64,000 bases of DNA from Rhabdothermincola sediminis (lineage in GTDB: Bacteria; Actinomycetota; Acidimicrobiia; Acidimicrobiales; Acidimicrobilacustridaceae): NCBI RefSeq assembly GCF_014805525.1, contig NZ_JACFSZ010000006.1, forward strand, positions 1 through 64,000, read 5' to 3'. The first letter of the stretch is position 1; each line of letters begins with the position of its first letter. Positions 1 to 6,228 of this stretch are shown piece after piece. A program made the position numbers and the translations under genes. A model generated the notes under the pieces. That model was not told the origin of the DNA. It ran no database searches and saw only the letters and a program-made list of their open reading frames with translations.

Positions 1-2
1 TC

Positions 3-254
3 CACCACCACCGGATCCCACCCCGATCACCCAACCACAACGCCGTGTGCGAACGATTCCACGGCACCATCCTCCAAGAATGCTGGCGGCCCGCCCTCCC
101 CCGCCGGCGTTTCAGCTCGACCCGCCAACTCCAAGCCGAAGCCGACGCCTGGCTCATCCGCTACAACCACCGGCGTCCGAACCACAGCAACTACATGGCC
201 GGCCGCACACCCAAACACATGCTCGACACCCTCAAAGCCCGACAGACAAACTGA
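3..254 (+). CDS. Transposase, C-terminal fragment (rve integrase core), 5' end outside window
   Basis: The frame is open from the window edge to a TGA at 252-254, so only the last ~83 residues are seen. The segment SPNHNAVCERFHGTILQE followed by a YNHRRPN stretch is the end of the rve integrase domain of IS481/IS3-type transposases: the ERFHGT glutamate region (last acid of the DDE triad) and the Y-N-x-R-P-H-like motif. The insertion sequence ends shortly after the gene; around 255-290 a short inverted sequence (GTCC...GGAC around CCTGTCAACAG) could be its terminal repeat. It appears to have cut off the N-terminal part of the recombinase remnant that follows. Which of the two families it belongs to cannot be decided from this piece. 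Confidence 0.8.
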   Translation, partial: HHHRIPPRSPNHNAVCERFHGTILQECWRPALPRRRFSSTRQLQAEADAWLIRYNHRRPNHSNYMAGRTPKHMLDTLKARQTN

Positions 255-289
255 CACCCTCCACAGGGTCCACCTGTCAACAGGACCCC

Positions 290-615
290 CGGACAGGACC
301 GCCTAGTCGCCGCCATCGAGGCTGGTTCGCCCGCCGATGTCGTCGCTCCGCGCCTCCGAGAGCTTCGAGCCACCAAGCTCGCAGCAGAACAGGACCTCAA
401 GGCTGCCCGCCCGCGAAGCCTGCTCGACGACGCCGACATCCGCTCGCTCATCGAGGCTGTCGGGCCGATCACCGACGTCCTCGCCGACGCCGACCCCGAG
501 ACGAAGGCTCGCCTCTACAACGAGCTCGGCCTCGAACTGACCTTCGACGCGACGAAGCGCCTCGTAGAAGTCGAGGCGCTTCCGGTGTGCGTTAGATCGT
601 GTCGGAGGGGGGACT
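290..615 (+). pseudogene. Large serine recombinase, C-terminal remnant
   Basis: In the same frame as the transposase but after its stop, the translation reads as the C-terminal coiled region of a large serine recombinase. LIEAVGPITDVLADADPE is followed by ARLYNELGLELTF and RLVEVEALP. The intact recombinase at 12126-13793 ends with the matching LIEGLGDMVAVLANADPK, AELYETLGLRLTW and VLVEAQP. No start codon, catalytic serine or zinc ribbon is present, so this is a dead 3' fragment. It runs straight into the left 17-bp att repeat, just as the intact gene runs into the right one. It is probably the integrase of an older element that used the same tRNA-Leu site. Confidence 0.75.
599..615 (+). repeat. 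Left attachment-site copy (17-bp direct repeat)
   Basis: GTGTCGGAGGGGGGACT is identical to 13774-13790, which covers the 3' end of the tRNA-Leu gene. The flanking bases differ on both sides (C at 598 against G at 13773; C at 616 against T at 13791). No tRNA body follows here, as expected for the tRNA-fragment end of an integrated element. Confidence 0.85.
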
Positions 616-753
616 CGCCCAGCCGACACACGCTCGGTCCGGTGGGCCCTCGACATCGGGTAGCGCCTACGCCTCAGCTCCCACAGGGGATCTGCCGGCA
701 ACCGCCGCGGCCCACGTTGTTCGCGAAGGGCAGGGCACCGTCGGACCCAACCC

Positions 754-1254
754 TCAGCGACGCTTGCCGTTGTGCCGACGGAACCGCACCAGGAGCGCGG
801 CGCCCAAGGAGGTGAGGCTGAGGGCGATGATGAGAGGGTTGCGTAGTGCGGCTCCGGCGGTGACGCCGATCCCGCCGAGCACGACCGCTGTGCCGTAGGC
901 GCAGCACAGCACCACAAGTCCCGCGGCTCCGCCGCTGCCGAGCAGCCCGGCGATCCACGGCCATCGTGGTCGGTCGGAGAGCCACTCGTCGTTCCAGTTC
1001 GAGTCACGTGCGGGGTGGCCGACTTCGTCGAGTTCTTGACGGAACCGGTCGATCGGCGTTGAGGGGTCGCGGGAGAACCGAACCGATCCGGTTCGCCAAT
1101 CAGCGGTCGCGTTCGTCCCGCCCGCGTTGGTGATGGCCCGTTCGACGGTGGTCGCGCATCGGGCGCATGTCATCGCTTCGATGCCGGTGATCGTGGTCGG
1201 CATCGAGGCGGTGTCCGCTTGGAGCCGGGTGGGTGATGGGTCGGGGTCAGACAT
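754..1254 (-). CDS. HMA (MerP-like) domain fused to MerT/MerF-like membrane region
   Basis: 166 aa. An N-terminal heavy-metal-associated domain carries the MTCARC motif (Cys30, Cys33). A C-terminal part follows with two hydrophobic segments, the first containing adjacent Cys117-Cys118 (LCCAYG), as in the first helix of MerT/MerF mercury transporters. No signal peptide precedes the HMA domain, unlike periplasmic MerP. Inferred role: capture of Hg(II) and passage across the membrane, with donor and channel cysteines in one chain. It is the last gene of the mercury operon, and its ATG overlaps the end of merB by 8 bases. The closest described analogues are separate MerP plus MerT/MerF, so the fusion is notable. 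Confidence 0.75.
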   Translation of the reverse strand: MSDPDPSPTRLQADTASMPTTITGIEAMTCARCATTVERAITNAGGTNATADWRTGSVRFSRDPSTPIDRFRQELDEVGHPARDSNWNDEWLSDRPRWPWIAGLLGSGGAAGLVVLCCAYGTAVVLGGIGVTAGAALRNPLIIALSLTSLGAALLVRFRRHNGKRR

Positions 1255-1807
1255 GGCCGGCTCGGGTCTGTGCGACGAGATCTGCGGCGAGGGTCACGGC
1301 GTCACCGATCGAGAGCGCCATGGTCACCGCGCCGGGGGTGGCGTCGGCCCACCGTTGGTAGGCGCCGTCGGAGGTAAATGCGTTGATGTAGGGGCAGGCC
1401 GTGTCGTAGATGCTGCCGTTGCCGTAGCGAGCGACGCCCAGCGACATGACCGCGGTCGGAGGATCGGCGGTGACCGTGTCGCGGTCGATGGTGACATGGA
1501 TGGGTTGTTCGTCGCGGGGGCTGGTCGAGTGGATGATGGCGGGCCGGTTTCGGATGGCGGGGAGCATGAGCGAGTCGAGCACGCAGTGGGTGTGGATGAT
1601 CTGGCCTTCGATGACGGTTTGATGCCGTGAGGTCGACCCGCAGCACAGCAACGACTCGACGGTGTCGGTCGAGGCGAGCCGGGTGAGCAGCCCGCCGAGC
1701 TGGTCGGCGAGATGGCCGAGGGTGGCGGGCGGGTCGTCGAGGTTGTGGAGTTCGGCGAGGCGCGTGCCGAGCTCGGACGGGACGGGCTTTGATCGGTAGT
1801 CGGTCAT
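1247..1807 (-). CDS. merB: Organomercurial lyase MerB
   Basis: 186 aa. Alkylmercury lyase cleaves the C-Hg bond of organomercurials and hands Hg(II) to MerA. The sequence HCVLDSLMLPA carries Cys75 and Asp78, and TACPYINAF carries Cys138. The 63-residue spacing between the two cysteines equals that of the catalytic Cys96 and Cys159 of the well-studied R831b enzyme, with the Asp three residues after the first Cys in both. There is also an adjacent Cys55-Cys56 pair. I chose the ATG at 1805-1807 because it overlaps the stop of the preceding CcdA-like gene as ATGA; the frame stays open further upstream, but that part lies across the better-supported ccdA gene. Confidence 0.88.
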   Translation of the reverse strand: MTDYRSKPVPSELGTRLAELHNLDDPPATLGHLADQLGGLLTRLASTDTVESLLCCGSTSRHQTVIEGQIIHTHCVLDSLMLPAIRNRPAIIHSTSPRDEQPIHVTIDRDTVTADPPTAVMSLGVARYGNGSIYDTACPYINAFTSDGAYQRWADATPGAVTMALSIGDAVTLAADLVAQTRAGHV

Positions 1808-2751
1808 GTCGGGTCCTCGGATCGGGTGGTGGGCGAGGTTGCCATCAGAGGTGGCGTGCAACAGTCGACGTCGACAGCAGCCGTTGTTGGTTCGGGTGTG
1901 TCGTGGCGGTCTCGCCGCCGCAGCCGGCTGGCTGCCATGGTGGCCGCCGCGCCGACGACGAGTGCTGCTCCGACGAACGCGGCGAGGCCGGTGTTGGCCG
2001 AAAGCCACGCCGAGATGGTGCTCGACGCGCCTTCGACCGGCGCGGCGAGGGGGTTGCGGGCGTCGGAGCCCAGAAGGGATGGGAGCCAGTAGGCGATCAG
2101 ATAGAGCCCGGAGAGGGCGAGAACAGCGCCACCGAGGCGGGTGGCGATCGGCAGGACCCGCCGGACCTTGGCGGTCAGGCCCTGTTTGGCGAACGCGGCG
2201 GACAGGGCGAGCGCCATGAGCAGTGTCGCCGCCCCCGCGGCGTAGGCGGCGAACACCGCGACGAGCTGCGCGAGGTTGTCGGTGGCGAGAGCCTGGGCGA
2301 TGACTGAGAGCAGCACTGCGAGGGTGCATGACAGCGACGCGAACGCGTAGGCGGCACCGAACGCAACCATCCTCGAGTAGCTGCGCTGGTGGGTGTCGAC
2401 CTGGACGCGTTGCGCGGCCGCCAGCCCGATGTGGCGTCCACCGATCATCGCGGCGCCCATGATCGTGAATGCGACGCCCAGCACAACCGCAACCCACGGT
2501 ACGACGGAGAGCAGCTGGCGCAGTCCCGCGGTCACGGCGAGCCCGACGATCGTGAACACGGCACCGAACCCGGCGCTGACCGCGGCCCCGACGCGCACAC
2601 CCTGGGCGGCGCGGTTGTACGGCGACAACGCTTCCGCTGCGGTGTCGGCGCCGCCGATGTAGAACCCCAAGAACGCGGGGAGCATCGCGAAGCCGCACGG
2701 ATTGACCGTTGCGAGCAGCCCCGCGCCGTACGCGAACACCACGAGGTTCAC
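1804..2751 (-). CDS. CcdA/DsbD-type membrane thiol-redox transporter
   Basis: 315 aa with about six membrane segments. CcdA-family proteins carry reducing equivalents across the membrane with two cysteines in helices; here these are Cys19 (NPCGFAMLPA) and Cys142 (SLSCTLAVLL). A soluble C-terminal tail, rich in basic and polar residues, carries an adjacent Cys297-Cys298 pair that plain CcdA proteins lack and that could bind Hg(II). The GTG start at 2749-2751 overlaps the previous stop (GTGA). Sitting between two thioredoxin-fold genes and merB, it probably passes electrons to those partners rather than serving cytochrome c maturation; that role is inferred. Confidence 0.8.
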   Translation of the reverse strand: MNLVVFAYGAGLLATVNPCGFAMLPAFLGFYIGGADTAAEALSPYNRAAQGVRVGAAVSAGFGAVFTIVGLAVTAGLRQLLSVVPWVAVVLGVAFTIMGAAMIGGRHIGLAAAQRVQVDTHQRSYSRMVAFGAAYAFASLSCTLAVLLSVIAQALATDNLAQLVAVFAAYAAGAATLLMALALSAAFAKQGLTAKVRRVLPIATRLGGAVLALSGLYLIAYWLPSLLGSDARNPLAAPVEGASSTISAWLSANTGLAAFVGAALVVGAAATMAASRLRRRDRHDTPEPTTAAVDVDCCTPPLMATSPTTRSEDPT

Positions 2752-3407
2752 GACAGCCCGACCTTTTCGAGCGCGGTACGGAGCGTGGCTTCGGAGGTGG
2801 GCACACCGTCGCGGAACACGATCGTGCCGGTGGCGTCGATGATGACGGTCGTGTCGAGCGACGCCAGCTCGTAGGTGCGGGCGACGGTCGCGTCGCTGTC
2901 GATGACGAACGGGTAGCGAGGCTCGCCGATCAGATCGACAAAGCCTGCCAACGTCTCGGGGGTATCGTTGGGGTCGGCGTCGATGACCACGACCGAGAGG
3001 CGGTCGCCGAAGCTGCGCTCGATGCGGTCCCAGGCCTGGGCCTCGGGGACACACGTCTGGCACCACGCCGCGCTGAAGAACAGGGCTGTTGGCTTGCCGG
3101 CCGCGGGGATACGCAGCGCCTCCCCGGACACCGCCGACACGGTCAGCACCGGGGGTGTGTCACCGACCGAGGCTCCCGTCGCCGCGCCGGCGTCCGTCCG
3201 CGAGCCCGGAGCTACCTCGCCGGTTCGGGAGACGAACACCGCGACGAGCAGCACGACCACGACCGCCGCGCCGGTCGCCCACCACCGTCGCCGAGCGAGC
3301 CACCCGCGGCACCGCTGGCTCACGGAAGGTATCGGGCCGGCCCGTTGACTTCCCCTCACGCTCGCGGATCGTGCAGGGTGGGCTGGGGATCGGGGGCGGG
3401 TGCTCAT
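2748..3407 (-). CDS. Membrane-anchored thioredoxin-fold protein (TlpA/ResA-like), second copy
   Basis: 219 aa. A basic N-terminus and one membrane helix (about residues 43-60) tether a TlpA/AhpC-type thioredoxin domain outside the cell membrane. The redox motif is CQTC (Cys116, Cys119) in the context FFSAAWCQTC. The ATG at 3405-3407 overlaps the stop of the previous gene (ATGA), and its own stop overlaps the ccdA start. It is likely reduced by the adjacent CcdA-like protein; its target may be the mercury-transport cysteines or oxidized surface proteins. No cytochrome genes are nearby to support a cytochrome role. Confidence 0.78.
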   Translation of the reverse strand: MSTRPRSPAHPARSASVRGSQRAGPIPSVSQRCRGWLARRRWWATGAAVVVVLLVAVFVSRTGEVAPGSRTDAGAATGASVGDTPPVLTVSAVSGEALRIPAAGKPTALFFSAAWCQTCVPEAQAWDRIERSFGDRLSVVVIDADPNDTPETLAGFVDLIGEPRYPFVIDSDATVARTYELASLDTTVIIDATGTIVFRDGVPTSEATLRTALEKVGLS

Positions 3408-4054
3408 GTCGCGGCCTGTTGCAACCAGCCGGTGAGGGTCGCCTGGTCGGTCGCGTTGGCGTCCCCGCGCGCGACGATGATGCCGTCGCTGTCGATGATG
3501 ACGACCTCGGACAACGTGGCGGGCTCGAAGGCCTGCGCCATGGTGGTGTTGGTGTCGAGCACCCACCGAAACGGCGGCGATCCGACACTCTGGGCGAATC
3601 CCGTGAGGGATTCGGCGCTGTCGGCAGGGTCATAGTCGACGGCAACGACCTCCGCGTTGTCGGCCCCGACCGTGTCCAACGCGACAGCGAGCTTGCGCGC
3701 CCCTGCTTCGCAACTCGCGCACGCGTTGGTCGCCAAGAAGTAGACCGCGACCGCCTCTCCCCGCAGCGCCGACAGCTCGACCGGGGCGCCGGTGAGATCG
3801 GCCACCACGAATGCCGGCGCCGGCTCTCCCTCCCCCGCCGCCGGGCCCCGTGTCGCAGGAGCCATCTCGGTGCTCGCGACGGTCCCGGCCCGTGCCGGCG
3901 GCGCAACCACTTGTGATTCCACTGGGCGGCGCTGCCAGACCAAGGCGGTGCCGACAAGGAACACGACGACGAACCCAGCCGGCCAGACCCACCGAAGTCC
4001 CCGACGCGGACGCACAGCCGCGCCGGGGGCCTGCGCCCCGTCACGCTCGTTCAT
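3404..4054 (-). CDS. Membrane-anchored thioredoxin-fold protein, first copy
   Basis: 216 aa. A single membrane helix near residues 23-40, a Pro/Ala-rich linker, then a thioredoxin-like domain with CASC (Cys112, Cys115) in the context FLATNACASC. This differs from the usual W-C-x-x-C of thioredoxins, as the Trp is replaced. It is related to the next gene but clearly diverged, so the pair may have separate roles (for example reductase and metal carrier). The start at 4052-4054 was chosen for the ATGA overlap with the small upstream membrane gene; longer frames would run across that gene. Confidence 0.75.
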   Translation of the reverse strand: MNERDGAQAPGAAVRPRRGLRWVWPAGFVVVFLVGTALVWQRRPVESQVVAPPARAGTVASTEMAPATRGPAAGEGEPAPAFVVADLTGAPVELSALRGEAVAVYFLATNACASCEAGARKLAVALDTVGADNAEVVAVDYDPADSAESLTGFAQSVGSPPFRWVLDTNTTMAQAFEPATLSEVVIIDSDGIIVARGDANATDQATLTGWLQQAAT

Positions 4055-4329
4055 GGGTGAGGCCGCGGCTCGCTCGCACGCCGGACGGCCGACCGCTGCT
4101 GGGTGGGATCGCAGCAGTCCTCGCCGTCGCGGGCGCGGGTTCGTGCCCGTCCGAACGCGAACACGGCGAGCGCGACGGCACCGATGACCACCACGCTGCT
4201 CCCGAACACCACCCCGGTGACCGCGAGCGAGGTCGCGCCGAGCAGCAGCGGGATTCCACAGCACACCGCCATCGCCACGACGGCCATGACACCCATCTCT
4301 TTGCCCGGATCGCTCTGCGGTCTTGTCAT
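4051..4329 (-). CDS. Small MerF-like mercury membrane protein
   Basis: 92 aa with two membrane segments. An adjacent Cys23-Cys24 pair sits in the first (AVCCGIPLLLG), as in MerF and MerT, and a second pair, Cys72-Cys73 (GEDCCDPTQQ), is in the short C-terminal tail. This is the layout expected of a minimal Hg(II) uptake protein passing the ion from helix 1 to a cytosolic pair. A good ribosome binding site, AAGGAG at 4336-4341, lies six bases before the ATG; this is the only gene of the operon that starts with its own spacer. The family assignment rests on the cysteine pattern and topology. Confidence 0.7.
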   Translation of the reverse strand: MTRPQSDPGKEMGVMAVVAMAVCCGIPLLLGATSLAVTGVVFGSSVVVIGAVALAVFAFGRARTRARDGEDCCDPTQQRSAVRRASEPRPHP

Positions 4330-4438
4330 CGTCGGCTCCTTCGGTTCATGTGGTTCGACTGGCCGTCGCGGGCACGGGGGCGCGCCGCGGGCCGGTAGGC
4401 CCACGCAACCCAGCTCGGGATACGGGGCCGGGGTGGTG

Positions 4439-5815
4439 TCATGCGCAGCACGACAGCTTCCGGACGTCCTGGGTGTAGGACTGCGCCGCCAAGCGCAGCG
4501 CTTCGCCCATCGTCAGGTACGGCGTCCAGGTCGATGCCAGATCGGTGACCGTCATGCCCTGGGTGATTGCGTAGACCCCTGCGAGGATGACGTCACCGGC
4601 GCCGGCAGCGAGGAGATGGACACCCAGGATGCGGCCCGAGCCGGCCTCGGCCACCAACTTCACCGCGCCCCGGGTGTCTTGGGACACCAGCGCACGGGGC
4701 ACCCGATCCAACTCAAGCACCCGGCTGTCGGTCTGAAATCCCGACGCTTGGGCTTGTGCTTCGGTGAGGCCAGCCGCGGCGAGCTGGGGGTTCGTGAAGA
4801 TCACATCGGGCAGGCCGGTCAAATCAACTCGCTGCTCGCCTCGGGTGAGCGCGTTCTCGGCCGCGGCGGCTCCCTGCGCGGACGCCACGTAGACGAACTG
4901 GGGACCGCCCGTGACGTCACCCGCGGCGTAGACGACCGGGTTCGTGGAACGCTGCTGGTTGTCGGTCTTGATGAACCCCGCAGCGTCGGTCTCGACTCCC
5001 GCGACCGCCAGGTCCAGCGCAGCGGTGCGGGGCCGTCGCCCCGTCGCGACCAACAGGTGCGATCCGGTGATCGTCGTCCCGGCTGCGGTCGTGACCCGGA
5101 CTCCGCTGCCGTCGCGGTCGACGGTGGTGGCTCGCTCGGCGATGAGGGTGAGCCCTTCGTCGGTGAGCGCCTCGGCGAGGCGTTGCGCGAGCTCTGGCTC
5201 GGCGTGGGGTGCGACGCGTCCGATGATGGTGACCTTGGCGCCGAGGTGCGCGAAGAGCTGTCCCTGTTCGAGACCAACGAAACCGCCGCCCACGATGACC
5301 AAGTGCTCGGGTACCTCGTTGAGTTCCATCGCCGAGGTCGAGGTCAACACATCGACGTCGCCGATGCCGACGAGATCGGGGAACGCAGGCTCCGCGCCGG
5401 TAGCGATCACGAACGCCTTGGCTGTCAAGGTGCGCCCGTCGACGTCGATCGTGCGCTCGTCAGTGAAACGGGCTTCGCCAACCACGATCTCGAAGCCGTA
5501 GTCCGCCGCCAGGTTGACGTACTTGCCCTGGCGGAGCTCGCCGACCAAGTGCCGTTTCTGGGCTTGGATCGCCGCGAGATCGACCCCGCCGCTGGTGGCC
5601 GGCACTCCGGCGAATCGGGGGTGGCGGGCATGCCACACTGCGTCCGCCGCGGCCAGCAGCGCCTTGGACGGGACACACCCCACATTCACGCAGGTACCCC
5701 CGACGGTTGCCCGTTCGACGATGGCCACGCTCGCACCCAGATCATGGGCCCGGATCGCGGCCGCGAAGGCGGCGCCGCCCGAGCCGACCGCAATGAGATC
5801 GAACCGTTCAGCCAT
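4439..5815 (-). CDS. merA: Mercuric reductase MerA (without N-terminal metal domain)
   Basis: 458 aa. This FAD/NADPH flavoenzyme reduces Hg(II) to volatile Hg(0). Visible: the N-terminal FAD site (VGSGGAAFAA), the redox pair GGTCVNVGC (Cys42, Cys47), the NADPH site near VIVGGGFVGLE, the conserved Tyr433 in PYLTMGEALRL and the C-terminal LSCCA (Cys456, Cys457) that receives Hg(II). The NmerA/HMA domain found in many MerA proteins is absent; the separate HMA fusion at 754-1254 may replace it. The start at 5813-5815 overlaps the regulator stop (TGATG). The 109-bp gap after it holds only the ribosome binding site of the next gene. Confidence 0.96.
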   Translation of the reverse strand: MAERFDLIAVGSGGAAFAAAIRAHDLGASVAIVERATVGGTCVNVGCVPSKALLAAADAVWHARHPRFAGVPATSGGVDLAAIQAQKRHLVGELRQGKYVNLAADYGFEIVVGEARFTDERTIDVDGRTLTAKAFVIATGAEPAFPDLVGIGDVDVLTSTSAMELNEVPEHLVIVGGGFVGLEQGQLFAHLGAKVTIIGRVAPHAEPELAQRLAEALTDEGLTLIAERATTVDRDGSGVRVTTAAGTTITGSHLLVATGRRPRTAALDLAVAGVETDAAGFIKTDNQQRSTNPVVYAAGDVTGGPQFVYVASAQGAAAAENALTRGEQRVDLTGLPDVIFTNPQLAAAGLTEAQAQASGFQTDSRVLELDRVPRALVSQDTRGAVKLVAEAGSGRILGVHLLAAGAGDVILAGVYAITQGMTVTDLASTWTPYLTMGEALRLAAQSYTQDVRKLSCCA

Positions 5816-6168
5816 CACACCCACACCGGTCCGATGCGAGTACACGACGAAAGGTGCTCCTCGCGCCGCGCAGCGGCGACCGACGCGTTCGCGACCAACG
5901 AGGCGACGTCGCCGTCCACGAGGGAGTAGCGCACCGTGCGTCCCTCCGGCTCGGCCTCCACGAACTCGCAGTACCGCAGGCACGCCAGATGATTCGACAA
6001 CCGGCTCCGCGGGATACCGGTCGCCTCGACCAACTCGGCCACCGTCAACGAACCCCCCTCCAACGTCTGGAGGATCGTGAGGCGGGTCGGATCACCCAGA
6101 ACCCGAAAGAACCGCGCCGTCGCCCGGACAAGAGAATCCGAACCCAAAGCTGTCGATGCGAGAACCAT
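5815..6168 (-). CDS. ArsR/SmtB-family metalloregulator, CmtR-like (probable mercury sensor)
   Basis: 117 aa winged-helix repressor. The DNA-recognition helix region SRLSNHLACLRYC carries Cys63 and Cys67, and a third cysteine, Cys109, lies near the C-terminus. This matches the Cys57/Cys61/Cys102 site of the mycobacterial Cd/Pb sensor CmtR in both spacing and context. The gene heads the mercury operon and overlaps merA, so Hg(II) is the likely inducer here. Some actinobacterial mer operons are known to use ArsR-type rather than MerR-type control. Cd or Pb response remains possible. A dyad 12 bp upstream of its start is the probable operator. Confidence 0.88.
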   Translation of the reverse strand: MVLASTALGSDSLVRATARFFRVLGDPTRLTILQTLEGGSLTVAELVEATGIPRSRLSNHLACLRYCEFVEAEPEGRTVRYSLVDGDVASLVANASVAAARREEHLSSCTRIGPVWV

Positions 6169-6205
6169 GCTCGCTATATAACAGGTTTTCCTGTCATTGC
6201 ACAGC
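6169..6205 (-). promoter_or_regulatory. Promoter and operator of the mercury operon
   Basis: A perfect dyad ACAGG-TTTT-CCTGT spans 6181-6194. Just inside it, on the minus strand, is the A/T stretch TTATATAG (a plausible -10 element) about 8 bases before the regulator ATG at 6168, so the mRNA would be almost leaderless. This is the only AT-rich patch nearby. A repressor on the dyad would block the polymerase, as expected for an ArsR-type autoregulator. Confidence 0.55.
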
Positions 6206-6228
6206 GTGGCCCGCCAACTTGGCGCTCA

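Noticed and set aside
1808-2806. Upstream extension of the merB frame
   Set aside because: The frame stays open, but this part crosses the CcdA-like gene in another frame and shows no conservation; the ATGA-coupled start at 1807 gives a normal MerB.
4103-5929. Long plus-strand open frame opposite merA
   Set aside because: It lies antisense to an unmistakable MerA, has the Arg/Gly/Asp-rich composition of GC-rich shadow frames and shows no domain.
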